Positions 18,250-27,152 are shown, numbered from the stretch's first letter. The stretch: DNA of 64,000 bases from an uncultured Lutibacter sp. (GCF_947495725.1 NZ_CANLZZ010000002.1:310001-374000), one strand, 5' to 3'. Made by a program: numbers and translations. Notes: generated from the letters alone by a model not told the origin.

Positions 18250-19575
18250 ATGACCAATTTTGAAAATTCTTCAGAAAGTAAAAATAATGCTACTATAATT
18301 CCAATTATTATAATTGCCGGACTGTTTTTTATTTTCGGATTTGTTACTTGGATAAATGGAGCCTTAATTCCATTTATGAAAACTATTAATGAGTTAACTG
18401 AAGCACAATCATATTTAGTAGCATCGGCATCATATATTTCATTTGTTGTAATGGCACTCCCAGCATCATACTTATTAAATAAAATTGGGTATAGAAAAGG
18501 AATGTCTTTAGGTCTTTTTATTATGGCAATTGGAGCTTTAGTTTTTATTCCGGCTGCCGAAGCAAGAACATATTGGATGTTTTTAGGAGGAATATTTTTA
18601 CAAGGTACGGGAATGACGGTTTTACAAACTGCGGCTAATCCATATATTACAATTTTGGGGCCTATTGAAAGCGGAGCAAAGAGAATAGCTATTATGGGTA
18701 TTGCTAATAAGGTTGCGGGTGCACTAGGGTCAGTTATTTTTGGAGCACTTTTGTTATCAGGAATTGATGAAGTAAAAAATAAAATAAGTACAGTTTCAAT
18801 TGAAGAAAAAGGTAAGCTTTTGGACGTAATGGCTGATAATGTTGTAATGCCATACATTATAATGGCGGTAGTATTAGTTGTGTTAGGTGTTTTAATCAGA
18901 AAAGCACCATTACCACATGTTGAAGCATCACCAATAAATGACGCATTTGAAGGAGAAACATCTAAAACAAGTATATTTCAGTTTCCACATTTATGGCTTG
19001 GAGTATTAACACTGTTTGTGTATGTAGGAGCAGAAGTAATTGCGGGTGATACAATAATTGCATATGGTATATCATTAGGTTTTACGGCCGAAAAGGCCAA
19101 GTTCTTTACAACCTTTACACTTATGGCAATGGTTGCTACTTATGGATTGGGTGTAGTTTTAATTCCTAAATATTTGAAACAACATAGAGCATTACAAATT
19201 AGTGCTTTACTGGGAATTATTTTTAGTATTTGTATATTGATAACAACTGGCTTTACATCTGTTTTATTTGTTGCGGCATTAGGTGTGGCAAATGCGTTGG
19301 TTTGGCCAGCAGTATGGCCATTAACTTTAGATGGTTTAGGGAAATTTACGAAAACCGCATCTGCATTATTAATTATGGCAATTGCAGGTGGTGCAGTTAT
19401 TCCGCCGTTGTATGGTAAATTAGTTGATTTAAATAAGGAAAATCTTATTTTAAAAGGAGTAACAGATGGAGAGGTTTTGGCAAGTGCATATACTTCTAGT
19501 TATTGGATTTTACTTCCTTGCTATATTATTATTTTGTACTTTTCGCTAAAAGGATACAAACTAGGTAAGAGATAA
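18250..19575 (+). CDS. Sugar:proton symporter, FucP/GluP family MFS transporter
   Basis: A 441-residue inner-membrane transporter with 12 predicted helices. Family features are the first helix FIFGFVTWINGALIPFMK, GMTVLQTAANPYITILGP (the ANPY motif of FucP/GluP permeases), and ANALVWPAVWPLTLDGLGKFT in the second half. It probably imports glucose, galactose, fucose or a similar hexose; the substrate cannot be read from sequence. It lies on the opposite strand between pyrH and tsf, which in many Bacteroidota are adjacent, so it looks like an insertion into the translation cluster. A bidirectional terminator separates it from tsf. Confidence 0.88.
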   Translation: MTNFENSSESKNNATIIPIIIIAGLFFIFGFVTWINGALIPFMKTINELTEAQSYLVASASYISFVVMALPASYLLNKIGYRKGMSLGLFIMAIGALVFIPAAEARTYWMFLGGIFLQGTGMTVLQTAANPYITILGPIESGAKRIAIMGIANKVAGALGSVIFGALLLSGIDEVKNKISTVSIEEKGKLLDVMADNVVMPYIIMAVVLVVLGVLIRKAPLPHVEASPINDAFEGETSKTSIFQFPHLWLGVLTLFVYVGAEVIAGDTIIAYGISLGFTAEKAKFFTTFTLMAMVATYGLGVVLIPKYLKQHRALQISALLGIIFSICILITTGFTSVLFVAALGVANALVWPAVWPLTLDGLGKFTKTASALLIMAIAGGAVIPPLYGKLVDLNKENLILKGVTDGEVLASAYTSSYWILLPCYIIILYFSLKGYKLGKR

Positions 19576-19581
19576 ATATTT

Positions 19582-19624
19582 GATATAAAAAAAGCCTCGC
19601 AATTTGCGAGGCTTTTTTTATATC
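19582..19624. terminator. Bidirectional terminator between sugar permease and tsf
   Basis: A long, near-perfect hairpin: GATATAAAAAAAGCCTCGCAA pairs with its complement ending GAGGCTTTTTTTATATC. A-run and T-run flank the GC-rich core, so it should work for the permease (+) and for the rpsB-tsf transcript (-), which stops 20 bp away. Confidence 0.9.
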
Positions 19625-19643
19625 TTAAATGCTTTACAAATTG

Positions 19644-20609
19644 TTAAGCTAAAGAAACTCTTTTAAATCCTGTAACAGATACACCAGCTTTCGCTACATA
19701 ATCAGCAACAGTCATTTTTTCGTCTTTAATAAAGTTTTGATCCAATAAACATTGCTCAGTATCTAAAGTAGTGTTGTCAGAAATAAAACGTTCTAATTTT
19801 CCAGGTACAATTCTGTCTAATATAGCTTCAGGCTTACCTTCAGCGATTAATTCAGCTTTAATATCTGCTTCTGCTTTTGCAAGAACTTCATCAGTTAATT
19901 GAGATCTAGAAATAAAGGTAGGTACATTTTTCAAAGTTTTTCCTAATCTTCCTAATTCAATATTTTCTTTTTCGATAACTGCAATTCTAGCTTCAGTTTC
20001 AGAAGCAACAAATGCAGGGTCAAAATCTTTATATGATAAGATTGAAGCTCCCATTGCTGCAACTTGCATAGAAACGTCTTTTCCAATTACATCAGCACCG
20101 TCAACATTTTCAGATAAAGCAGTTACTGAAGCAATTTTGTTACCAGCATGAATGTATGCTCCAACAAAACCACCAGAAATTCTTTCAAATGCTCCAATTT
20201 CTAACTTTTCACCAATAACACCAGTTTGCTCAATTAATTTTTCAGCAACTGTCATTCCTCCAAAATCAGCAGCTAAAAATGCTTCTTTTGAATCGTAGTT
20301 CACTGCAATTGCAGCAAATTCGTGTGCTAAAGCAACAAATGCATCATTTTTAGCAACAAAGTCAGTTTCACAGTTTAATGAAATAATAGCTCCTTCAGTA
20401 GCATTTTCATTAACTGCTGCTATAGCTGCACCTTCTTTGGAATCTCTATCAGCTCTTTTAGCAGCAACTTTTTGTCCCTTTTTACGTAAAATTTCAATTG
20501 CTTTGTCAAAATCTCCTTCTGCTTCAACAAGTGCATTTTTACAGTCCATCATACCAGCTCCGGTAGACTGTCTTAATTTATTAACTTCTTGGGCCGTAAT
20601 TTTTGCCAT
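19644..20609 (-). CDS. tsf: Translation elongation factor Ts
   Basis: A 321-residue nucleotide exchange factor for EF-Tu. The UBA-like N-terminal domain includes VNKLRQSTGAGMMDCKNAL, followed by FDKAIEILRKKGQKVAAKRA (about 35-55). The core repeats include ISLNCETDFVAKNDAF, the EF-Tu contact region, and AVNENATEGAI. Length is slightly above the E. coli protein (283), as usual in Bacteroidota. It lies 62 bp after rpsB in the same direction and ends at the shared terminator. Confidence 0.97.
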   Translation of the reverse strand: MAKITAQEVNKLRQSTGAGMMDCKNALVEAEGDFDKAIEILRKKGQKVAAKRADRDSKEGAAIAAVNENATEGAIISLNCETDFVAKNDAFVALAHEFAAIAVNYDSKEAFLAADFGGMTVAEKLIEQTGVIGEKLEIGAFERISGGFVGAYIHAGNKIASVTALSENVDGADVIGKDVSMQVAAMGASILSYKDFDPAFVASETEARIAVIEKENIELGRLGKTLKNVPTFISRSQLTDEVLAKAEADIKAELIAEGKPEAILDRIVPGKLERFISDNTTLDTEQCLLDQNFIKDEKMTVADYVAKAGVSVTGFKRVSLA

Positions 20610-20671
20610 TTTATTTTATTTTTTGTTGAAATAAATTCAACTATGTTATATTAATTTTTGTTAACTTCTAA

Positions 20672-21394
20672 TTAAGCTTTAGCTTCTGCAGTTTTATCTT
20701 TTCCTGCTTTTCTTTCAGCTAATCCTTCAGCAACAGCATCAGTTATAAAACCTAATACTTTTTCAATAGATTTAGATGCATCATCATTTGCAGGAACTAC
20801 GTAATCAATACCTCTTGGGTCAGAATTAGTATCAATCATTGCAAAAATAGGAATGTTTAATTTTTTAGCTTCAGCAACAGCAATGTGTTCTTTCTTTACA
20901 TCAACTACAAAAATAGCACCTGGTAAACGTGTCATATCTGTAATAGAACCTAAGTTCTTTTCAAGTTTTTCACGTTGACGGTTAATTTGTAATTTTTCTC
21001 TTTTTGAAAGTGCATCAAATGAACCATCTTGTTTCATTCTATCAATAGTAGCCATTTTTTTAACTGCTTTTCTAATAGTAATGAAGTTAGTTAACATACC
21101 ACCTGGCCATCTTTCAGTGATGTAAGGCATATTAACACTTTTAGATTTATCTGAAATAATTTCTTTTGCTTGTTTTTTTGTAGCTACGAAAAGTATTTTT
21201 CTTCCAGAAACTGCGATTTTCTTTAAAGCCTCAGAAGCTTCTTCAATTTTTGCAGCGGTTTTGTAAAGGTCGATAATGTGAACTCCGTTACGCTCTCCGT
21301 AAATGTAAGGAGCCATGTTTGGATCCCATTTTCTAGTTAGGTGACCAAAGTGTACACCTGCATCTAATAATTCTTTAATTTCAATATTTGCCAT
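20672..21394 (-). CDS. rpsB: Small ribosomal subunit protein S2
   Basis: A 240-residue 30S protein. Signatures are the start IKELLDAGVHFGHLTRKWDPNM (split: LLDAGVHFGHLTRKWDP), the segment ERWPGGMLTNFITIRK at about residue 95, and PGAIFVVDVKKEHIAVAEAK, then DTNSDPRGIDYVVPANDDA. The Lys/Ala-rich C-terminal tail is normal. It is preceded by a 172-bp gap containing an extended stem structure that may be an autoregulatory leader, and is followed by tsf. Confidence 0.97.
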   Translation of the reverse strand: MANIEIKELLDAGVHFGHLTRKWDPNMAPYIYGERNGVHIIDLYKTAAKIEEASEALKKIAVSGRKILFVATKKQAKEIISDKSKSVNMPYITERWPGGMLTNFITIRKAVKKMATIDRMKQDGSFDALSKREKLQINRQREKLEKNLGSITDMTRLPGAIFVVDVKKEHIAVAEAKKLNIPIFAMIDTNSDPRGIDYVVPANDDASKSIEKVLGFITDAVAEGLAERKAGKDKTAEAKA

Positions 21395-21422
21395 TTGTAT
21401 TTAGTTTACGTTCCGTTGAGAC

Positions 21423-21472
21423 TTAGCAATAGGGAAGTAGCGAATAATCGATCTTCCCTATTTGGATGCTAA
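21423..21472 (-). ncRNA. Candidate structured leader of rpsB
   Basis: Read on the minus strand, TTAGC, a 5-base bulge, AATAGGGAAG, a 15-base loop, CTTCCCTATT and GCTAA form a 15-bp stem that is perfect except for the one-sided bulge. It ends 28 bases upstream of the rpsB start codon. It has no T-tract, so it is not a terminator. The position in front of a ribosomal protein gene suggests feedback control by S2, which is known in other bacteria; that role here is inference. Confidence 0.5.
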
Positions 21473-21527
21473 ACTTTTTACAGTCATTGACTGATCAACG
21501 ACAACTTTGTTTTTAATTTCAATGAAA

Positions 21528-21546
21528 CACCAAATGATTTGGTGTA
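21528..21546 (-). repeat. Short palindrome between rpsI and rpsB
   Basis: ACACCAAAT and ATTTGGTGT flank one base, 20 bp after the rpsI stop codon. On the minus strand it is followed by only a weak T-rich stretch. It could be a weak terminator or processing site separating rplM-rpsI from rpsB-tsf. Confidence 0.45.
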
Positions 21547-21566
21547 CCAATTTTTGTATAAAACGA

Positions 21567-21953
21567 TTAACGTTTTGAGAATTGGAATTTTTTTCTTGCT
21601 TTCTTTTGACCGAATTTTTTACGTTCAACCATTCTAGGATCTCTAGTAAGTAATCCTTCTGGTTTTAAAATTGATCTGTTTTCAGGATTTAACTCAACTA
21701 ACGCTCTTGAAATTGCTAAACGAATAGCTTCTGCTTGTCCTGTTACACCACCACCAAACACATTTACTTTAATATCAAAAGTTTCAGCATTATCTGTTAA
21801 GTTTAATGCTTGTAAAACCTTGTATTGTAATGTTGGAGTAGTAAAGTAAGCTTTATAATCTTTTTTATTTACAGTAATGTTTCCATTTCCGTCCGAAAGG
21901 TAAACACGAGCTACTGCAGTTTTTCTTCTACCTATTTTGTGAATTGTATCCAT
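21567..21953 (-). CDS. rpsI: Small ribosomal subunit protein S9
   Basis: A 128-residue 30S protein. It shows HKIGRRKTAVARVYL at the start, VFGGGVTGQAEAIRLAISRAL in the middle (split: GGGVTGQAEAIRLAISRAL), and the basic tail GLLTRDPRMVERKKFGQKKA leading to the KFQFSKR end whose final residues reach the P-site tRNA. Its start overlaps the rplM stop by one base, so translation is coupled. Confidence 0.97.
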   Translation of the reverse strand: MDTIHKIGRRKTAVARVYLSDGNGNITVNKKDYKAYFTTPTLQYKVLQALNLTDNAETFDIKVNVFGGGVTGQAEAIRLAISRALVELNPENRSILKPEGLLTRDPRMVERKKFGQKKARKKFQFSKR

Positions 21954-22408
21954 TATTTAAGATCGTTAAGGTTAATAACTTTAGGTGATTGTGCAGTTTG
22001 ATTATGTTCAGTTCCATGATAAACATATAAATTTCTGAACAACGCACTACCTAATTTGTTTTTAGGTAACATTCCTTTTACTGCTTTTTCAACAAGACGT
22101 GTTGGGTCTTTTTCAAACATTTCTGTTGCAGTTAATGATCTTTGTCCTCCTGGATAGCCTGTGTGACGAATGTAAGATTTGTCACTCCATTTTTTACCAG
22201 TTAAATTAATTTTTTCTGCGTTGATAACCACTACATTGTCTCCACAATCTACATGAGGAGTGTAATTTGGCTTGTATTTACCTCTAATTAGCATTGCTAT
22301 TTTAGAAGCTAGACGACCCAACGTTTGGCCGTCTGCATCAACTAATACCCACTCTTTAGTAACGGTATTCTTGTTAGCTGATACTGTTTTGTAACTTAAT
22401 TTACTCAC
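21953..22408 (-). CDS. rplM: Large ribosomal subunit protein L13
   Basis: A 151-residue 50S protein, an early assembly protein. Family motifs are WVLVDADGQTLGRLASKIA, HVDCGDNVVVINAEKI, SYIRHTGYPGGQRSLTA, and the region VKGMLPKNKLGSALFRNLYVY (split: AVKGMLPKNKLGSALFRN). It leads the rplM-rpsI pair. A well-formed promoter lies 55-86 bp upstream. Confidence 0.97.
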   Translation of the reverse strand: MSKLSYKTVSANKNTVTKEWVLVDADGQTLGRLASKIAMLIRGKYKPNYTPHVDCGDNVVVINAEKINLTGKKWSDKSYIRHTGYPGGQRSLTATEMFEKDPTRLVEKAVKGMLPKNKLGSALFRNLYVYHGTEHNQTAQSPKVINLNDLK

Positions 22409-22445
22409 AATTAAATTCTTTGTTATTGTTAAACATTATTTTTTT

Positions 22446-22461
22446 CTCCCTAAAAAGGGAG
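22446..22461 (-). other. Hairpin at the 5' end of the rplM transcript
   Basis: CTCCCT and AGGGAG flank four bases of the same type, giving a 6-bp stem. It starts only two bases after the -7 box, so the transcript would begin in or at this hairpin. It could affect mRNA stability or L13 binding; this is inference. Confidence 0.35.
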
Positions 22462-22463
22462 TG

Positions 22464-22494
22464 CAAATGTACGAACAATTATTTATAAATCAAA
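22464..22494 (-). promoter_or_regulatory. Promoter of rplM-rpsI
   Basis: Minus strand TTTG (22491-22494), a 19-bp spacer and TACATTTG (22464-22471) match the Bacteroidota consensus very well. The predicted start lies near 22458, giving a leader of about 50 bases. Confidence 0.75.
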
Positions 22495-22513
22495 TAGGAA
22501 ATTAAGTATATTG

Positions 22514-22538
22514 TTTTAAGTGTCAAAAACACTTAAAA
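22514..22538. repeat. Perfect palindrome upstream of the rplM promoter
   Basis: TTTTAAGTGT and ACACTTAAAA flank CAAAA. It lies 20 bp upstream of the rplM -33 box and about 130 bp after the polA stop codon on the same strand. It may be a polA terminator with AT-rich arms or an operator. Confidence 0.45.
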
Positions 22539-22666
22539 GTTTGTTTTATAGAAAGTTAATAAATAATAATTTTAAATATTTAATGTAAGTTATAAATGGG
22601 TGGTTTTACAAACTATAAATGGTCTATATATTTTATGATAATACTAATACTAAACCTTGTTTTTTA

Positions 22667-25492
22667 TTAATGTGCTTCGAGCCAATTTTGACCAATACCT
22701 AAATCAACAGTTAATGGGACTGATAGTTTAAAGGCGCTTTCCATTTTTTCTTTAATTATAGGTTTAAGTTCTTCTATTTCATCATTAAACATATCAAAAA
22801 CCAATTCATCATGAACTTGTAATAACATTTTGGTTTTATAATTGCCTTTTGTTAAGAATTCATGAATATGAATCATAGCAATCTTAATTATATCAGCTGC
22901 ACTTCCTTGGATTGGAGCATTTACTGCGTTTCGTTCGTCACCAGCTCGTACAATGGCGTTTTGTGAATTAATGTTTTTTAAATTTCTTCTTCTGTTTAAA
23001 ATTGTTTCTACATATCCATTTTCTCGAGCAAAATTAACTTGATTCGAAATGTACTTGTTTAACTTAGGGAAAGTTTTGTAGTAATTATCTATTAATTCTT
23101 TTGCTTCACTTCTCGATTTATTTAATTGTTGCGCTAATGTAAAAGCTCCTTGGCCATATATTATCCCAAAGTTTACTGCTTTTGCATCTCCACGTTGAGT
23201 ACGTGTTACTTTCTCTAAAGGTATGTTAAATATTTTAGCTGCTGTTGCAGCATGAATATCTTCACCTCTTCTAAAAGATTCAATCATGCTTTCATCTTCA
23301 CTTAAGGCGGCAATTATACGTAATTCAATTTGAGAATAATCGGCGGCTACTAATGTGTAATTTTCATTTCGTGGTACAAATGCTTTTCTTACTTGTCTTC
23401 CACGTTCTGTTCTTATAGGTATGTTTTGTAGATTTGGGTTGTTAGAACTTAATCTTCCTGTTGCTGCTACTGCCTGACTATATGTTGTGTGAATACGACC
23501 TGTAACTTTGTTTACTTCTTTTGGTAGGGCATCGATATAAGTGTTTTTAAGTTTTACCAAACTTCTCCACTCTAATATTTCTTGAACAATGGAATGCTTG
23601 GAGGCTAATTTTGATAAAATTTCTTCTCCAGTTGCATATTGACCTGTTTTGGTTTTTTTTGGTTTTTCAACAAGTTTTAGGTGATCAAATAAAACATCTC
23701 CTAATTGTTTTGGTGAAGCTAAATTAAATTCAACTCCAGCTTCAGAATAAATGGAGTTTGCGAGATTATTTATGTCTTCAGTTAATTGTTTAGATAACGA
23801 ATTTAAAAATTCCTGATCTAATTTAATTCCTTCTAATTCCATTGAGGCTAATACTCTTAAAACTGGAATTTCAATGTCATTGTATAAACTATTAAGGTTT
23901 AATTCATTTAAATTGTTTTTAAAAATTTCTTTTAGTTGAAATATGATATCTGCATTTTCAACGGCATATTGAGTTTGTTTTTCAATGTCAATATCCTCAA
24001 TTAAAAGTTGATTTTTGCCTTTTTTTCCTATAAGATCATTTAAGTGTATGGGTTGATAATTTAAATAAGTTTCAGAAAGAACATTTAAATCATGTCTCAT
24101 ATCTGGTTGCAATAAATAATGTGCTAATTCCGTGTCAAATAACTGGCCACCTAAATGTATATTGTTTTTGAGCAATACCTTAATAGTATATTTAAGGTCG
24201 TGTCCTATTTTTTCAATTGTTTCATTTTCAAAAAACGGCTTAAATTCGTTTAAAATATTGTTCTCTTCTTTAGCTATAATTGGAATATAGTGTCCTTTAC
24301 CTTTTTCATATGAAAAACCAATTCCTATAATTTGGGACTCAAAACAATTTTCGCCAATTATTTCTAAATAAATTGCAACGGATGATTTTTCTTGTAATTT
24401 TTTAAGCAATAATTTTCTTGCCAAAGGAGTTTTTACATATTGATAAAAATGATTGCGATTTTCGTTTGAATCATATCCTGAATGCGATTGTGATGTTTCG
24501 TCATTTGGTGCTGAAAATAAATCAAATTGCTGATTTGTGGATGGTGTTGATTTTTCTTTTGTTGAAGTTTCAATTAAATTTTCAATAGACTCTTGCCCAA
24601 ATGCAGGAAATGATTTAAAAATAGTTGGCAAACTTGCAGAAATTCTTCGAAATTCTAACTCTTTAAATATTTCATTTGTTTCTTCAATATTAGGATGATT
24701 TAGTAAAAAATCTTCTTCATGAAACTCAACAGGACAATCTAAAATTATAGTTGCTAGCTGCTTAGAAAGTAAACCGAGTTCTTTGTTCGCTTCAACTTTT
24801 TCTTTCATTTTTCCTTTTAATTCATGGGTGTTTGCTAAAAGGTTTTCCATACTGCCATATTGCTTAATAAACTTTTTAGCGGTTTTATCGCCAACGCCAG
24901 GTAAACCAGGTATGTTATCTACGGCATCTCCCATCATTCCCAAATAGTCAATTACCTGCTCGGGACGCTCAACTTCAAATCTTTTTTGAACTTCAGGAAT
25001 CCCCCAAATTTCTATGCCATTGCCCATTCGAGCTGGTTTGTACATAAAAATATTTTCTGAAACCAATTGAGCAAAATCTTTATCCGGGGTTACCATAAAT
25101 GTTTGGTAACCTGCTTTTTCCGCTTGTTTAGAAAGTGTTCCTATTAAATCATCTGCTTCAAAACCTTGTTTTTCAATAATTGGAATATGCATTGCTTCCA
25201 ATATTTTATGAATATAAGGTACCGCTATTTTTATAGCCTCAGGAGTTTCTTGTCTATTTGATTTATATTCGGGAAAAGCTTCATTTCTTATGTCTGAACC
25301 TCCTTTGTCAAAAGCAACTGCCAAATGATCTGGTTTTTCTCTTTTTATTACATCTAATAAGGAATTTGTAAAACCTAATATGGCCGAGGTGTCCATTCCT
25401 TTAGAATTAATTCTTGGATTTTTAATTAAGGCATAATAACCTCTAAAAATTAAGGCGTAAGCATCTAATAAAAAAAGTCTTTTTTGGCTCAT
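22667..25492 (-). CDS. polA: DNA polymerase I, proofreading site degenerate
   Basis: A 941-residue repair and Okazaki-fragment polymerase. The 5'-nuclease domain (1-290) is intact: DAYALIFRGYYAL, FEADDLIGTLS, TPDKDFAQLV, GDAVDNIPGLPGVGDKTA. The polymerase domain has motif A VAADYSQIELRIIAAL, motif B RGDAKAVNFGIIYGQGAF and motif C LLQVHDELVFD. The 3'-5' exonuclease fold (about 365-530) is present, but by comparison with E. coli the metal ligands appear altered: Asp355 is Tyr375, Asp424 is Thr436 and Asp501 is Asn513, with only Glu357 kept as Glu377. Proofreading is therefore probably absent, as in Taq polymerase. A -7 box lies 60 bp upstream. Confidence 0.95.
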   Translation of the reverse strand: MSQKRLFLLDAYALIFRGYYALIKNPRINSKGMDTSAILGFTNSLLDVIKREKPDHLAVAFDKGGSDIRNEAFPEYKSNRQETPEAIKIAVPYIHKILEAMHIPIIEKQGFEADDLIGTLSKQAEKAGYQTFMVTPDKDFAQLVSENIFMYKPARMGNGIEIWGIPEVQKRFEVERPEQVIDYLGMMGDAVDNIPGLPGVGDKTAKKFIKQYGSMENLLANTHELKGKMKEKVEANKELGLLSKQLATIILDCPVEFHEEDFLLNHPNIEETNEIFKELEFRRISASLPTIFKSFPAFGQESIENLIETSTKEKSTPSTNQQFDLFSAPNDETSQSHSGYDSNENRNHFYQYVKTPLARKLLLKKLQEKSSVAIYLEIIGENCFESQIIGIGFSYEKGKGHYIPIIAKEENNILNEFKPFFENETIEKIGHDLKYTIKVLLKNNIHLGGQLFDTELAHYLLQPDMRHDLNVLSETYLNYQPIHLNDLIGKKGKNQLLIEDIDIEKQTQYAVENADIIFQLKEIFKNNLNELNLNSLYNDIEIPVLRVLASMELEGIKLDQEFLNSLSKQLTEDINNLANSIYSEAGVEFNLASPKQLGDVLFDHLKLVEKPKKTKTGQYATGEEILSKLASKHSIVQEILEWRSLVKLKNTYIDALPKEVNKVTGRIHTTYSQAVAATGRLSSNNPNLQNIPIRTERGRQVRKAFVPRNENYTLVAADYSQIELRIIAALSEDESMIESFRRGEDIHAATAAKIFNIPLEKVTRTQRGDAKAVNFGIIYGQGAFTLAQQLNKSRSEAKELIDNYYKTFPKLNKYISNQVNFARENGYVETILNRRRNLKNINSQNAIVRAGDERNAVNAPIQGSAADIIKIAMIHIHEFLTKGNYKTKMLLQVHDELVFDMFNDEIEELKPIIKEKMESAFKLSVPLTVDLGIGQNWLEAH

Positions 25493-25552
25493 AATGCAAA
25501 GGGTAACTAATTGTTGAAAAAATGTTTTTTATAACATGTTAAAGCTATAAAG

Positions 25553-25560
25553 CAAATATA
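25553..25560 (-). promoter_or_regulatory. Putative -7 box of polA
   Basis: TATATTTG on the minus strand, 60 bp upstream of the polA start. No TTG partner is evident. Confidence 0.4.
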
Positions 25561-25776
25561 ATTTTTTATTTTTTGTTAATATAAAGATTTAAGATTAACT
25601 GTAATTGCCTTTATTAAAATGAGGTGTCTATATGAATAAATTTTTGTAATAAATGTGGCGGTGAAAGTTTTTAAATAATTTTGTAAAACAATAAATGGAA
25701 CCATACATTAAGTACTCAACTTGTTAAAATTAGCTTAATGTTTATAAATCTGGAATACCTTATCAAAAAATAAATT

Positions 25777-25784
25777 TAGATTTG
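25777..25784 (+). promoter_or_regulatory. Putative -7 box of the metallophosphoesterase gene
   Basis: TAGATTTG ends 5 bp before the ATG at 25790, the same layout as the promoter at 7401, implying a leaderless or nearly leaderless mRNA. The -33 region is weak. Confidence 0.45.
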
Positions 25785-25789
25785 TTTTT

Positions 25790-27007
25790 ATGATTAGATG
25801 GGTAGTTTTTATAATAATATTTTTATTAATTGATTTTTATGCTTTTCAAAGTGTAAAAACGGTTACAAAAAACAAGATAATTTATATTGCTTATTGGTTA
25901 GTATCAATTGCAGTAATTGTAAATGTAATTTACAGTATAAATTCTATAGGGGATTCTAAGGGTTTGAATCAACAGGTAATGTTGGCTTTTGGTTTGTTAA
26001 TATTAGCTTTTGCTCCAAAAATTATTGCGCTCCTAATAATGTTTAGCGAAGATGTATTTAGAATATTTAAGACGGGATTCAATTATGTGTCAAAATCTAA
26101 TGAAACTTCTTTTTTTCCAGAAAGAAGAGCGTTTGTTAGTAAAGTTGCTCTAGGATTGGCTGCTATACCGTTTACCTCAGTTTTATATGGAATGGTTAGA
26201 GGGAAATATAACTACCAAGTAATAAAACACACCTTGTTTTTTGATGATTTACCTGAGTCTTTCGATGGCTATAAAATTACTCACCTATCGGATATACATA
26301 GCGGTAGTTTTGATGATGCAGATAAAATATCCTATGGAATGGAATTGATTAATGAGCAAGAATCGGATGTTATTTTATTTACAGGAGACATTGTAAATAA
26401 TACAGCAGATGAAATGGATCCTTGGATATCTCATTTTAAATCATTGAAAGCAAAAGATGGAAAGTATTCGGTTTTAGGAAACCATGATTATGGAGAATAT
26501 GTTAGGTGGAAATCAGCGGAAGAAAAAGAGAACAATTTTCAGAAAATTAAAAATATTCACCCTAAAATTGGGTTTAACCTTTTGTTAAATGATAGTATTT
26601 ACTTAAATAAAGGCGAAGATAAAATAGCATTGGTTGGAGTTGAAAACTGGGGAAGTAGATTTAAAAAAGCAGGCGATTTAGAATTAGCTTCCTCAAAAAT
26701 ATCTAATAAAGATTTTAAAATATTAATGAGCCACGATCCATCGCATTGGGAGCAAGTGGTTAGAAATCATGAAAGTAATTATCATTTAACTTTAAGTGGT
26801 CATACACACGGAATGCAATTTGGAATTGAAATTCCAGGGTTTAAATGGAGTCCAGTACAATATGTTTATAAATATTGGGCTGGGATTTATAAAGAGTTTA
26901 ATAGGTATATTAATGTAAATCGAGGATTTGGATTTTTAGCATTTCCTGGAAGAGTGGGAATTTGGCCAGAAATTACGGTTATTACCTTAAGAAAATTAAA
27001 AAAATAA
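25790..27007 (+). CDS. Membrane-anchored metallophosphoesterase
   Basis: A 405-residue protein with three or four N-terminal membrane helices (residues about 2-20, 28-48, 63-85 and 115-135) and a calcineurin-like phosphoesterase domain (about 158-400). The metal-binding motifs are complete: THLSDIHSG, LFTGDIVNN, VLGNHDYGEY, LMSHDPSHWE and LSGHTHGMQFG. This resembles the YkuE/YaeI group, in which some members act on lipid-linked phosphates; the substrate here is not evident. It stands alone between polA (divergent) and serB. Confidence 0.88.
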   Translation: MIRWVVFIIIFLLIDFYAFQSVKTVTKNKIIYIAYWLVSIAVIVNVIYSINSIGDSKGLNQQVMLAFGLLILAFAPKIIALLIMFSEDVFRIFKTGFNYVSKSNETSFFPERRAFVSKVALGLAAIPFTSVLYGMVRGKYNYQVIKHTLFFDDLPESFDGYKITHLSDIHSGSFDDADKISYGMELINEQESDVILFTGDIVNNTADEMDPWISHFKSLKAKDGKYSVLGNHDYGEYVRWKSAEEKENNFQKIKNIHPKIGFNLLLNDSIYLNKGEDKIALVGVENWGSRFKKAGDLELASSKISNKDFKILMSHDPSHWEQVVRNHESNYHLTLSGHTHGMQFGIEIPGFKWSPVQYVYKYWAGIYKEFNRYINVNRGFGFLAFPGRVGIWPEITVITLRKLKK

Positions 27008-27152
27008 AATTGAATAGACTATAAGTTTAATAATTGTTATTTAATTAAGGATATAATTAAATATGTAAAATCAATAAACTTCATAATAATTTAAAGCTTT
27101 ACTACTTGGTTGTTATCAAAAAATTTATCAATTTCACGCCATTAAATAAATT

